Assembly (NCBI RefSeq): GCF_016865255.1
Contig: NZ_CP033381.1
Span: forward strand, 1,240,001-1,304,000
Direction: 5' to 3'
DNA length: 64,000 nt
Source: Methylomonas sp. LW13
GTDB taxonomy: Bacteria > Pseudomonadota > Gammaproteobacteria > Methylococcales > Methylomonadaceae
Shown here: one piece after another, positions 46,288 to 55,722 of the stretch
How positions within the stretch are numbered: position 1 is the first letter of the stretch
How the letters are laid out: each line of letters opens with the position of its first letter
Translations under genes and position numbers: made by a program
The notes under the pieces: model-generated
What the model was told of the DNA's origin: nothing
The model's input: the letters and a program-made list of their open reading frames with translations, nothing else
The model's database searches: none

Positions 46288-48012
46288 ATGGCTGAATCGA
46301 CTGCTAGTAAAAATAAAAAAACCTTGGATGCGTTTGCCGACGATCTGGATGCCATGCTTAATATTGGCGACCCCTCCGAACAACAGGTTGGCACGATAGA
46401 TGATGACGAAGCCATTGATCGTTTGCTGGTGGGCGACGAGACATTCGAGCCGGATGCGCAACAGGAAATCGACGAGTTCGCGGATATCGATGAATTACTG
46501 AGTGCGAATGAACCTAAGGCTGCATCGAGCTTAGCAGACGATATTGACGAGTTTGGCGACGATTTGGCGGTTGATTTAGGCATTAATCCCGGACGCGAGC
46601 AGCAAGTAGTTGACGATGACTTTGTCGACATCGTCGATGTCGAAAATCAGCAGGCCCCTTTAGAATTGCCGGTTGATGACGTGTTTGAAGAAGTCGCGGA
46701 GTTAGAAAGGGTAGGGCAAATCGATGATTTTGCGGAGGATGCCCCGGTGGCCGTGGTGGGTTTGCCGGAAACCGCGGTGGACGACCTGGAGAATATGGCT
46801 GAAATAGACGAGTTTTCCGATGACGCTGACTTGGCAGGCGGTAATGCCGATTTTCTAATTGCGGATTTCGATATTTCGGCTGATGACGAATATGCACCAG
46901 CGGTACCTCCAATCGTCGATGATTTTGCCGATTTGGAAGAACCCGATAACAACGTCCAACCAAGCACGCCGGAACCGGAACCAGATTTGGATCAGATATT
47001 GGCGGCGGCTGTCAGTGAGCAAGAAAACGAGGAAGAATTAGTCGTTGTCCAGGCTAACGAGCCGGAAACAGCGCCGATTGCCGCAGCGGCCGAACAAGTT
47101 CAAGCAAGCCCGGTGCCGCAGGTACAAGTCATCGATCATAGCAGCGAAATTGCCGCTTTGAATCGGAATATCGTCGACCTCAAGAAGCATCAGCAGCAGA
47201 TGCGCCACGATTTAACCGAGGCGGCGGGTAAAAATGAGCTGCTGGGTTGTCTGGATAGTCTGGAAAGCGTGCAGACCGAACAGAAGAAAACCAAACGGGC
47301 CGTGGAGGCCTTGGCGGCGAAAAAACCGGTAGCTGCCTATGTGGCGAACGGCATCGCGGTGGCGGCGCTGCTGATTGGCACTGGGTTAGGCATACAAGGC
47401 ATGATTGCCAAGTCGCAAGTCGGCGAGTTGGTGACTATTATCGGGAAATTGCAGGAGCAAGTGAATGCCGCGCCCACCAGCGATGCCGCGGACAAGGAAA
47501 TGTTGCGCAAACAGCTGGATGAATTGACGGTCAGCAATGGTGTGATGGCCACTCAGATCGCTGAATTAAGTAAGGCTGGGCATGCTGACCCGGGTGCGGC
47601 AAAGGCCAACGGTGATCAAGCCAAGCCTTCTGCCGAAATCAGCAGCCAGATCATGCAAATAGGCGCCACCATAGAAGCCTTGCAAAACAAGGTGAGTGCC
47701 TTGGAAAAAGGTCGAGCGCAAGCTGCCGCGCCGGCCCCTAAACCGGAGAAGAAAAAGCCGGAACCGGTGGAAGAAAATTGGGCGGTCAATTTAATTGCGT
47801 TTAAACAGGATTGGTATGCCAAGAGTAAAGCCCAAGAATTCGCGGGCAAGGGCGTCCCTGCCAAGGTAGTCAAAACCGAATCCAAGGGCGAGAACTGGTA
47901 TCGTTTGTTTGTGGACGGTTTTAAAACCCAATACGAAGCGGCGGCTTACGCAGCAAAAATCAAGAAAACCCTCAATCTCGATTCGGTGTGGGTTACCCGC
48001 AATAAAGAATAG
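46288..48012 (+). CDS. SPOR-domain protein with long acidic N-terminus
   Basis: 574 residues. Residues about 1-280 are strongly acidic and repetitive (DDDEAIDRL, DEFGDDLAVD and similar), predicted disordered and cytoplasmic. A coiled coil lies at about 283-335, one membrane helix at about 350-372, a second coiled coil at about 378-475, and the SPOR domain at about 495-570 (ENWAVNLIAFKQDWYAKSK to NLDSVWVTRN). SPOR domains bind denuded glycan at the division septum, so a DamX-like divisome role is likely. The 5'-nucleotidase gene starts 2 bp later. Confidence 0.88.
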   Translation: MAESTASKNKKTLDAFADDLDAMLNIGDPSEQQVGTIDDDEAIDRLLVGDETFEPDAQQEIDEFADIDELLSANEPKAASSLADDIDEFGDDLAVDLGINPGREQQVVDDDFVDIVDVENQQAPLELPVDDVFEEVAELERVGQIDDFAEDAPVAVVGLPETAVDDLENMAEIDEFSDDADLAGGNADFLIADFDISADDEYAPAVPPIVDDFADLEEPDNNVQPSTPEPEPDLDQILAAAVSEQENEEELVVVQANEPETAPIAAAAEQVQASPVPQVQVIDHSSEIAALNRNIVDLKKHQQQMRHDLTEAAGKNELLGCLDSLESVQTEQKKTKRAVEALAAKKPVAAYVANGIAVAALLIGTGLGIQGMIAKSQVGELVTIIGKLQEQVNAAPTSDAADKEMLRKQLDELTVSNGVMATQIAELSKAGHADPGAAKANGDQAKPSAEISSQIMQIGATIEALQNKVSALEKGRAQAAAPAPKPEKKKPEPVEENWAVNLIAFKQDWYAKSKAQEFAGKGVPAKVVKTESKGENWYRLFVDGFKTQYEAAAYAAKIKKTLNLDSVWVTRNKE

Positions 48013-48014
48013 TC

Positions 48015-48914
48015 ATGGATAATCAGAAACTGGTAGTTGCAGTATCGTCCAGGGCCTTATTCAATCTGGATGAATCGCATGCGATTTTCGAAACCCAGGG
48101 CAAGGAAGCCTTTTGTCATTATCAGATTGAACACGAAAACGAAATTCTGCCGCCGGGTTTCGGCTTTTCCTTGGTGAAGAAGTTTCTGGATATCAACAAA
48201 GCTTTTCCCGGTGCGCCGCTGGTGGAGATTATCCTGCTGTCGCAAAATAGCGCGGATACCGGCCTGCGTATCTTTAACTCAATCAACCACTACGATTTGG
48301 CGATTAGCCGGGCGGCGTTTACCAGCGGCGTATCCCCTTACGAATATATCCCGGCCTTCGGTGCGCATTTGTTTCTATCCGCCAATGGTGAGGATGTCAG
48401 AAAGGCCTTGGCTGCGGGCTATGCCGCCGCAACCATTGTCTCCGGAGCGGTAGCCAATCCTTCTCCGCAATTGCGGATCGCTTTCGATGGTGATGCGGTG
48501 CTGTTTTCCGACGAATCCGAGCGCATTTATCAGCAACACGGTTTGGCGGCTTTTGCGGCCAACGAGCGTAACGAAGCGCATAAGCCTTTATCGGACGGGC
48601 CATTGAAAGAGTTTTTAAGTGCTTTGCACCGCATTCAAACCCATTTCGATCAAGATTTGTCGCCAATTCGCACCGCATTGGTCACCGCACGGGCCGCGCC
48701 CGCGCACGAACGGGTCGTCAGAACCTTGCGGGCTTGGGGAATCAGGATAGATGAAGCCTTGTTTTTAGGCGGCATGCCCAAGGGGGCGTTTTTAAAAGCG
48801 TTTGGCGCCGATATTTTCTTCGATGATCAAAAAGGCCATTGCGATTCCGCGGAGTCCCATCAAATTGCAGCAGCTCACGTCCCGCATGGCGTCACAAATC
48901 AACACCGACCTTGA
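48015..48914 (+). CDS. cytosolic 5'-nucleotidase (PF06189 type)
   Basis: 299 residues. The sequence LVVAVSSRALFNLDESHAIF and LRIAFDGDAVLFSDESERIY matches the 5-nucleotidase family, whose DGDAVLF carries the HAD-like catalytic Asp pair; FGADIFFDDQKGHC is the metal-binding acidic motif near the end. It should hydrolyse nucleoside monophosphates. It is 2 bp after the SPOR gene and its end overlaps the convergent unknown gene by 23 bp. Confidence 0.93.
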   Translation: MDNQKLVVAVSSRALFNLDESHAIFETQGKEAFCHYQIEHENEILPPGFGFSLVKKFLDINKAFPGAPLVEIILLSQNSADTGLRIFNSINHYDLAISRAAFTSGVSPYEYIPAFGAHLFLSANGEDVRKALAAGYAAATIVSGAVANPSPQLRIAFDGDAVLFSDESERIYQQHGLAAFAANERNEAHKPLSDGPLKEFLSALHRIQTHFDQDLSPIRTALVTARAAPAHERVVRTLRAWGIRIDEALFLGGMPKGAFLKAFGADIFFDDQKGHCDSAESHQIAAAHVPHGVTNQHRP

Positions 48915-50400
48915 AGCGCACTAACCAGGGCGTACTTTCCACGCAAGCTTTCAAATACAAGGTGTTGCCGTATAGCAGTTTGATTTTACTGCCTACCGTG
49001 TATTTGCTGTTGGCTAACAACACTTCAGGTTGAGCGGTTTCCATCCCGATGACTATCGCTTTCTGGCTGTTACTGTCACCGGCATTTTCGATATCGTGGA
49101 TGGTAATGTTGCCGATTATGGGTTCCAGCAAAATTAGTGTCACATCTTCATAGAGCGTTTGCTGGCGAACTATCACCAGTTTGGCGGGTTGCTGCTCCCG
49201 GCAAAGTAAGCCAATATCGCCTGTTGAACAATTGGGTGCGGGGCTTTCCGCTACCAGAAATTGTTTACTGACATTGCGCAACAGACTCAGACTGGTGCCA
49301 TGCTCGGGAAAACTGATTAGCGAAGAATTTAACGGTTTGTAGAAGCTTTTTTCATGTTCCAACGGCACTAGAGACATATCGCGAGCCAGGGATCTTCCGC
49401 GCGATAACTGCGAGCTCAGGTTCATGATTTTCGATAATTTTTCTTCACCTTGTAGATGGGCGCTAACCGCAACGAAGCCCTCGAGTAAGTGTGCCGGCAT
49501 CGGCGGGCCGATGGCCACCGATGCGAAAATATTGCTGTATCCCGTCAAGTGCAAGGCCAGTTTGGTTTGCATGTTTGAATTCAGTTCGGTCTCGATTTCG
49601 CCAAGTTGCAAGGCATGGCCGAAGTTCTGGCAACTGATGTACACCGAGCCGCGTGGCAATGTGCTGTTAGTACGCGGCATAGGGCTTGGTTCACTGCCCA
49701 GATTCCAAATAAAACGGCAATCCGGATTGGGTGTTTTGCTGATCTCCAGGCGATCCTGATGCCGACTGACCAACTGAAATAATTGACTGATTTCAGTTGT
49801 TGAATATTGGTTGGGTTTGCTGAGTGCAAACAATAGGTTGCGCTTGATGACTGCTTCAATGGTGCTTTGTAACTTGAATTCCTGCGGTTTGGACGAGACT
49901 GGCTTTTTTAGCAGTTGCAGTTCGCCGGCTATGGTGTAAAGCAGGCCGCTCTTTTTCCACAAGGTCGTGGACGGCATTTCGTAAAACAGCGCCGTGCTGC
50001 GCAGACAATACCCCGCGAGCTGCAAGGCATAAAATATCGCTTGTTGGGTTAGCGATGTATCGAGTTGTTTGGTCTCGACCGTGCGGCAAAAAGCCAGGCT
50101 CAAATGTCTGAGTAACTGGATGGCTAGTTTCGCAATTTTCAGCGCTTTGGTGTTGGTGGCAATGTCTGTTTCGGAACGCGCCGCGTTGGTCAAGCCATTG
50201 GATAAATGCAATGTCAGCGGGGTTAAGTTTACGAGTATCGGCAATACGTTTGCGGCTGTGCCGTTAAAGCGACTCAGTTGTTTAAGGACCAGATTCAACT
50301 GGTTTGCCGCGTTCGCCGCGGGTAGCGCGCTTAGTGAATTAATCCATCCGCCGAGGGATTCCGTTGACAGCTCAAAAGGCAGTGATGCGTTATCGGTCAT
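48892..50400 (-). CDS. large protein of unknown function, possible PilZ-like C-terminus
   Basis: 502 residues, no signal peptide and no membrane helix. The N-terminal half (about 1-220) is helical with TLHLSNGL and IQLLRHLSLAFC. The C-terminal part (about 400-500) is beta-rich and includes VGSKIKLLYGNTLYLKACVESTPWLVRF, reminiscent of the small barrel of PilZ-type proteins, but the RxxxR and D/NxSxxG cyclic di-GMP residues are not clear. The central LSRGRSLARDMSLVPLEHEKSFYKPL segment is also seen in some Pseudomonas and methanotroph proteins of unknown function, from memory. Monocistronic. Confidence 0.8.
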   Translation of the reverse strand: MTDNASLPFELSTESLGGWINSLSALPAANAANQLNLVLKQLSRFNGTAANVLPILVNLTPLTLHLSNGLTNAARSETDIATNTKALKIAKLAIQLLRHLSLAFCRTVETKQLDTSLTQQAIFYALQLAGYCLRSTALFYEMPSTTLWKKSGLLYTIAGELQLLKKPVSSKPQEFKLQSTIEAVIKRNLLFALSKPNQYSTTEISQLFQLVSRHQDRLEISKTPNPDCRFIWNLGSEPSPMPRTNSTLPRGSVYISCQNFGHALQLGEIETELNSNMQTKLALHLTGYSNIFASVAIGPPMPAHLLEGFVAVSAHLQGEEKLSKIMNLSSQLSRGRSLARDMSLVPLEHEKSFYKPLNSSLISFPEHGTSLSLLRNVSKQFLVAESPAPNCSTGDIGLLCREQQPAKLVIVRQQTLYEDVTLILLEPIIGNITIHDIENAGDSNSQKAIVIGMETAQPEVLLANSKYTVGSKIKLLYGNTLYLKACVESTPWLVRFKVGVDL

Positions 50401-50535
50401 GTACTTGCGAGTTAAGATGTGTTGAAAACATAAACTCAGTTTAGTTCAGATTGACGGCTATAGGCAGTTGCCGATTTTACGAAACCTCGGCAGCTGCATA
50501 AAATGCCGATTCCATCGAATAAACACAGCAGAGTA

Positions 50536-52059
50536 ATGAAGCGAATATTGAATTGTAAATGGGAACTTGCCGCCCCCGTTTTTGGAGCATTGCTCACCAT
50601 GGCCTTTGCGCCATACGATTATGCTTACGCCGCAATCGGCGCTTTAGCTTTTATTTACTGGATTTGGCAGCGGCAGGCGCCGAACAGGGCTGCTCTTAGT
50701 GGTTATTTGTTCGGTTTGGGCTTGTTCGGATCGGGGATTTGGTGGACGTATATCAGTATTCACGATTTCGGCGGCGGCGACCCGTATAGCTCGATAGCGT
50801 TGACGGCTCTGCTGGTAGCGGTTTGGGCCTTATTTCCGGGCTTAACCGGCTGGTTTATCGCCAAAACCTCAATCTGTTCCGGGGCTTGGCTACGCATAAT
50901 AGCTGCCGCTATTGCTTGGGTAGCCGTCGAGTATTTTCGCGGTTATTGGTTGTTGAACGGTTTTCCGTGGTTGCAAATCGCTTACAGTCAACTATCTACG
51001 CCGTTGGCCGGTTACGCTCCATTGGCCGGGGTTTATGGGGTCGGGTTTTTGTTGGCGGTATCGGCTTTTTCCTTAGTCGAATTAGTGCGTGGCAAATTGC
51101 CGGCTTTGCCGGGGCTGCTGGTTTTAGGGGTAATTTGGGCAGGCGGTGGCTATTTGCAAACGGTGGCGTGGACTCAAGCCGTCGGCGCGCCGATCAAGGT
51201 CACCTTGGTGCAAGGCAATATCGGCCAGGATCAGAAGTGGCAGAAAAATCAGAAACTCAACACACTCAGGCTATATCAGGAACTTACTGAACAGCATTGG
51301 GATTCTGATGTGATTATCTGGCCGGAAACTTCGATTCCGGCCTTTCTGTCGCAAGTGAAAGAATTCTACATCGATCCGCTACAAACTGCCGCGCAAGCGC
51401 ATGGGGTTGACTTGGTGGTTGGGCTACCCAGCAGCGGGCAGGGTAAGGATTATTACAACAGCGTCATGACCCTGGGCGACAAACAAGCCCTATATCATAA
51501 AAATCACTTATTGCCATTTGGCGAATATTTACCGCTTCAGCCTTTATCGGGTTGGGTATTGGATAAATTGCAAATACCGCTGGGCGATTTCGCGGCCGGT
51601 GGCGACCGGCAAACGTTGTTGACGGCGGGCGGTCATGCGTTTGTCACCACGATCTGTTATGAAGATGCCTTCGGCGAATTGGTTGCCAGGCAAGTGGCGG
51701 ATGCAGCGTATATCGTCAATATGACTAACGACGCTTGGTTCGGCGATTCCTCGCAGCCGCATCAACACATGCAAATGGCGCAAATGCGGGCGTTGGAAAC
51801 CGGCCGCTATCTGATGCGCGCGACTAATACAGGTGTGACCGGTTTTATTGGTCCGGACGGCGTATTACGTAAGGAAGCGCCTTTGTTTACCACCACGACT
51901 TTAACCGATTATATAGTGCCGATGCGTGGTCTTACGCCTTACGTCATCTTGGGTGACAAAGGTTTTTTCGGAGTGTTGGCGGTGTTGCTGCTAGTGATGT
52001 ATATCTGGTATCGCCTGTTCAATGCGGGCATTTTAAAGCTAGGTGCTGAAGTCGTTTAG
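50536..52059 (+). CDS. lnt: apolipoprotein N-acyltransferase
   Basis: 507 residues from the ATG at 50536; an upstream in-frame ATG adds 11 polar residues. Eight hydrophobic segments flank a carbon-nitrogen hydrolase domain. The Glu-Lys-Cys triad is visible: Glu in IIWPETSIP, Lys in KNHLLPFGEY (with HKNH) and Cys in TTICYEDAFGE. It adds the third acyl chain to lipoproteins at the inner membrane; several lipoproteins of this window would be substrates. Confidence 0.97.
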   Translation: MKRILNCKWELAAPVFGALLTMAFAPYDYAYAAIGALAFIYWIWQRQAPNRAALSGYLFGLGLFGSGIWWTYISIHDFGGGDPYSSIALTALLVAVWALFPGLTGWFIAKTSICSGAWLRIIAAAIAWVAVEYFRGYWLLNGFPWLQIAYSQLSTPLAGYAPLAGVYGVGFLLAVSAFSLVELVRGKLPALPGLLVLGVIWAGGGYLQTVAWTQAVGAPIKVTLVQGNIGQDQKWQKNQKLNTLRLYQELTEQHWDSDVIIWPETSIPAFLSQVKEFYIDPLQTAAQAHGVDLVVGLPSSGQGKDYYNSVMTLGDKQALYHKNHLLPFGEYLPLQPLSGWVLDKLQIPLGDFAAGGDRQTLLTAGGHAFVTTICYEDAFGELVARQVADAAYIVNMTNDAWFGDSSQPHQHMQMAQMRALETGRYLMRATNTGVTGFIGPDGVLRKEAPLFTTTTLTDYIVPMRGLTPYVILGDKGFFGVLAVLLLVMYIWYRLFNAGILKLGAEVV

Positions 52060-52101
52060 AACTGCGGCGATTGATTTAAAAAACATTCCTCAAAAGTACT
52101 T

Positions 52102-53610
52102 ATGCTTCCTATGCACTGTAAATCCGCAATTCTGATAAGCACACTGAGCTTGGCGGCCGGGACATCCCAGGCTGAACCGGTTTTTGAAACGCCGGCATTC
52201 TGGTTGGAATCGGGGCAAAACCGTATCAAGGCGGCTGAGCAACTGGAAGCGAATCGAGCATTCGCCAAAAACGTCATTCTGTTCATTGGTGACGGCATGG
52301 GCATCTCGACTATTACCGCCGCGCGTATTCTGGAGGGGCAGCGCAAACCGGGCAATCGCGGTGGCGAGGAAAATTCGCTAAGTTTCGAAACAGCTCCCTA
52401 TGTAGCGTTATCGAAAACTTATAGCGCCAATCAACAAACTCCGGATTCCGCGCCGACCATGTCAGCGATTATTACCGGTGTGAAAACCAATGATGGCGAA
52501 TTGTCGGTAGGCATGCAGGTGGCTCGCCAGGAAAAGAGTGCAGAGGTCGTCAATACCTATAAGGTGAAAACCTTGCTGGAGCAAGCCGAGGAAAAAGGCC
52601 TATCAACTGGCGTGGTCTCTACTGCCCGAGTTACGCATGCCACGCCGGCTGCTTGCTACGCCCACACCTCTGAACGCGATTGGGAGTCCGATGCGCAAAT
52701 TCCTGCGGGCGCCACCGTTCGCGATATTGCCAAACAATTACTGGATTTCGAATACGGCAATGGCCTGGAAGTGGCGTTGGGGGGCGGGCGTAGTATGTTT
52801 TTGCCCGAAACAACGCCGGATCCGGAAGATAATGATAAGTTTGGTAGCCGCAAAGACGGTGTGGATTTGACCCAGCGTTGGCTAGCCGAATATCCGCAAT
52901 CGGCTTACGTTTATAACAAAGCCGGCTTCGACGCCATAGACTCCAAGCAAACCGAGCATTTGCTGGGGCTGTTCGAGCGTTCACATATGGAATACGAGCA
53001 TGATCGGTTTGGTGACAAAGGTGGCGAGCCGTCTTTGACCGAGATGACCGAAAAAGCCATAGAGATATTGTCGAAAAATAAAAAAGGCTATGTGCTGATG
53101 GTGGAGGCGGGCCGTATCGATCATGCCCATCACGCCGGTAATGCTTATAGAGCTTTGACGGAAACCATCGAGCTCTCTAATGCGGTACGCAAGGCGTTGG
53201 AAAAAACCAATCCTCAGGATACGTTAATCATAGTTACCGCCGATCATAGCCACACCTTTACCATCGCCGGCTATCCGCAACGCGGTAATCCTATTATGGG
53301 CTTGGTCAAGCAAGCTGGCGAGAAAGGTTTTGCCAAGGACAGTAACGGATTGCCTTACGCGACGTTGGGATACGCCAACGGTCCGGGTTATCGAGGTCAA
53401 AAAGGCCGCCCCGATCTAAGCGCCGTCGATACCACGCATCCCGATTTTCTGCAGGAAGCCGTTGTACCGCTAGGCAGCGAAACGCACGGCGCCGAAGATG
53501 TGGCGATTTTCGCCTTCGGCCCCAAAGCGCATTTGTTTCATGGCGTACAAGAGCAAAGTTACATCTATCAAGTGATGGCGCATGCCTTCAAGTTTAAAGC
53601 CGGGCGGTAA
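52102..53610 (+). CDS. alkaline phosphatase (PhoA family)
   Basis: 502 residues with a signal peptide ending SQA (about 1-24). The metal site begins at FIGDGMG (Asp64) and the nucleophile is Ser116 in TPDSAPTMSA. Further motifs are RVTHATPA, EAGRIDHAHHAGN and TADHSHT with zinc ligands. It would release phosphate from esters in the periplasm. No Pho box was found in the short 42-bp gap after lnt. Confidence 0.95.
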   Translation: MLPMHCKSAILISTLSLAAGTSQAEPVFETPAFWLESGQNRIKAAEQLEANRAFAKNVILFIGDGMGISTITAARILEGQRKPGNRGGEENSLSFETAPYVALSKTYSANQQTPDSAPTMSAIITGVKTNDGELSVGMQVARQEKSAEVVNTYKVKTLLEQAEEKGLSTGVVSTARVTHATPAACYAHTSERDWESDAQIPAGATVRDIAKQLLDFEYGNGLEVALGGGRSMFLPETTPDPEDNDKFGSRKDGVDLTQRWLAEYPQSAYVYNKAGFDAIDSKQTEHLLGLFERSHMEYEHDRFGDKGGEPSLTEMTEKAIEILSKNKKGYVLMVEAGRIDHAHHAGNAYRALTETIELSNAVRKALEKTNPQDTLIIVTADHSHTFTIAGYPQRGNPIMGLVKQAGEKGFAKDSNGLPYATLGYANGPGYRGQKGRPDLSAVDTTHPDFLQEAVVPLGSETHGAEDVAIFAFGPKAHLFHGVQEQSYIYQVMAHAFKFKAGR

Positions 53611-53854
53611 AGTCTCACCAATCGTGAGCACAGGATTTTCAGCATAAAGATAAGGCATTAAGACCATGTGCTTGTATTAAGCGTGCGAGCCAAACTATAC
53701 CGGCAAATTTAAAAAATCATGGCAAATTAGCGCGTGGCCGGATTTGCTCGGGCCACTAATAATGCAATCTTAATTTACACATAATCTAGATTTAAGGAAG
53801 TCTGAATAAAGTACCGACATACAAATCTAGCTTAGACGGTTATAAGGAAAAATT

Positions 53855-54082
53855 ATGGACAATTTAAAAGCGATACCAATAACCAGCAATACAGACGGCA
53901 ATTATTGCGACCACTCTAACTTGACCATGGAATTCGCCTACGGGTCGCCAACCGGGAATTTTATCTGTACGGAATGCGGGCGACTGTTATCTAAATCGAC
54001 GGCCCGACAGGCGGCATTTGTGCCAAATAGCGTGCCAATAAAAACCATGCCGCCTTCAAGATTACCCGTATTTATAGTTTAG
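53855..54082 (+). CDS. 75-residue protein with possible zinc-binding CxH...CxxC
   Basis: AAGGA precedes the ATG. The sequence contains NYCDHSNL (about residues 16-23) and FICTECGRLLSK (about 37-48), a spacing of two ligand pairs suited to one zinc ion. The end is Pro-rich. No family recognised. A hairpin at 54115-54135 lies downstream. Confidence 0.6.
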   Translation: MDNLKAIPITSNTDGNYCDHSNLTMEFAYGSPTGNFICTECGRLLSKSTARQAAFVPNSVPIKTMPPSRLPVFIV

Positions 54083-54109
54083 ATATTTGCACGAGAAAAC
54101 CACGAATAC

Positions 54110-54135
54110 AAAAAAGCCGGGTATTGTTCCCGGCT
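54110..54135 (-). terminator. rho-independent terminator for the 42-residue gene (minus strand)
   Basis: AGCCGGG/CCCGGCT stem with a seven-base loop; on the minus strand it is followed by six T. It lies about 70 nt after the stop of the 42-residue gene. Confidence 0.75.
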
Positions 54136-54207
54136 CTGCTTGTCTAATTGACAATTTAATGCATTCTTGAAAACTAAAGATATCGGTCTGACTGATATTA
54201 AATAAAA

Positions 54208-54336
54208 TTATCTTCCTATCTCAACGTCACGCCATGCCTCAACGGCGAATTCCGCCAATTCTTTGATTATTCCAAGTATGAATAACGCAAGACCATAAGT
54301 AAGTCCGGCGAGTATCAGTACTGCAAGTATTTTCAT
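54208..54336 (-). CDS. 42-residue single-pass membrane protein
   Basis: A short frame with a GGGAGG ribosome binding site 4 nt before the ATG. Residues 3-24 form one membrane helix (LAVLILAGLTYGLALFILGI), followed by an amphipathic acidic tail (KELAEFAVEAWRDVEIGR). A clean terminator lies downstream on the same strand, so it looks like a complete small transcription unit. No family recognised. The layout is like other small regulatory membrane proteins that bind larger transporters or kinases. Confidence 0.7.
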   Translation of the reverse strand: MKILAVLILAGLTYGLALFILGIIKELAEFAVEAWRDVEIGR

Positions 54337-54346
54337 AAGACCTCCC

Positions 54347-54892
54347 AAAAGCTATCGGCTGGACCGATTCTGCCACCTTTTTGCTAAAACTCAACAGTGT
54401 TTTGGTCACTCTTGTAGATGGCGTGTTTTCGAAAAAGTGGACAAAATCATCCAAAACAAACCCTTGGTTCGCTTTCTTAAAGTCAATTAAATTTTACAAA
54501 TTTATTCATTTGAACTGCCATAGCTTGGTGGTGGCGCTATGTTTGTGTAATCAAACGATCTCGTCATCAGCCTAACAGATTAGCTTTAGGCTTTGGTGCG
54601 TCGACGTATGAGGCAAAGATAAGCGATCTTTTGCGTTACTGACCAAAAATGTCAGGTAACTGTCACTTATGGCAATACTGCGCTGAAAAAATAGTCTTAT
54701 TTACGCAGATCGTTCGAGCAGGCGAAGGCCATTCCGTTGCCAGAAAATGGTGTGATATTTGCTTTGTACCTCTTGCCGAATGTTAGCAACCTAAATTTTC
54801 GGTACGACTAGTTACTTTTCTGAGCAGTATTGGTAAGTTAACGAATTCAATTGCTTGTGGGGATTAGACAAGCTTCAATTAAGGGAATTACG
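54347..54892. other. intergenic region with no recognised gene
   Basis: About 545 bp, AT-rich, between two small genes. A 64-codon frame at its left side lacks a ribosome binding site and protein-like composition. No tRNA or known RNA seen. Confidence 0.5.
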
Positions 54893-55060
54893 ATGAAAAC
54901 TAAATTCGGTAAATCCAACTCGCTTAAAACCCGTGATGCTGGTTTTCAAGCAAGTCCAATATATCTTTACGAAATTGACCTCAGAGTCCAAACGGCAAAT
55001 TGGTTGAAGCAAGAGACTCAGCAATTGAAAAATAGATTGAAAAAATATCCGGCTGTATAA
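54893..55060 (+). CDS. 55-residue basic protein of unknown function
   Basis: AAGGGA lies upstream of the ATG at 54893. The product is polar and basic, with a helical end (LRVQTANWLKQETQQLKNRLKKY). No membrane segment, no cysteine. It could be a DNA- or RNA-associated small protein, but nothing supports a specific role. Confidence 0.55.
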   Translation: MKTKFGKSNSLKTRDAGFQASPIYLYEIDLRVQTANWLKQETQQLKNRLKKYPAV

Positions 55061-55163
55061 CTTGTTAAACGCCCAATGTACGGCCCTAATCGGATCGGTT
55101 ACCGTTTCCGAGCAATAGTGTTGGCGGGATAATTTAGGCCGACAGTGAATCTACATAACCCGG

Positions 55164-55718
55164 CTAGAGCATAGGTACCAGATCCAACTCAAACATAATC
55201 GCGTCCTCGCGACCGTTTTTGGCCGGATAATAATTCTTACGGGTGCCGATTTCGCGAAAACCGGTTTTTCGATACAAATTGATGGCGCCAGGATTACTGG
55301 GGCGCACCTCAAGGAATATTTTCTCAGCGCGGGGCCGGGCGTATTCGATTAAGTGTTCCAACATTTTGCGGCCGGCTCCCTGGCGTTGAAAGTCAGGGTT
55401 GACGCTGATGTTCATAATGTGAGCTTCGCCAGCGGCTACATTGATGATGCAATAGCCTACTATGTTGTCATCTGGCGCCTCGCACACCCAACTGGTGTAA
55501 GTCATGGTGCGGAAACAATCTTTAAATATCCCTTCCGACCACGGAAATTCGTAATTTAACTCTTCTATCTTTAAGACGCTGGTTAAATCAGCATGATCCA
55601 TTTTGCGCATCCGCATTAAGTCTTTGCTATCTACCGAGTCTGGAAACACCTTGGCGTAAAACTCGCGGTCCGCGTCGTAAATCACTGCATCTTTCAGTTT
55701 ATGTAACAGTTTCCACAT
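55164..55718 (-). CDS. rimI: ribosomal-protein-alanine N-acetyltransferase
   Basis: 184 residues. A GNAT domain occupies about 40-180 with MRKMDHADLTSVLKIEE, the acetyl-CoA loop NPDFQRQGAGRKML, and EVRPSNPGAINLYRKTGF. RimI acetylates the N-terminus of ribosomal protein S18. An additional 35-residue helical N-terminus (LLHKLKDAVIYDADREF) is not usual for RimI. It starts 4 bp after the uracil-DNA glycosylase gene. Confidence 0.92.
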   Translation of the reverse strand: MWKLLHKLKDAVIYDADREFYAKVFPDSVDSKDLMRMRKMDHADLTSVLKIEELNYEFPWSEGIFKDCFRTMTYTSWVCEAPDDNIVGYCIINVAAGEAHIMNISVNPDFQRQGAGRKMLEHLIEYARPRAEKIFLEVRPSNPGAINLYRKTGFREIGTRKNYYPAKNGREDAIMFELDLVPML

Positions 55719-55722
55719 GGTC

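Noticed and set aside
54381-54575. 64-residue frame in the small-gene cluster
   Set aside because: No ribosome binding site, and the composition looks like translated AT-rich spacer.
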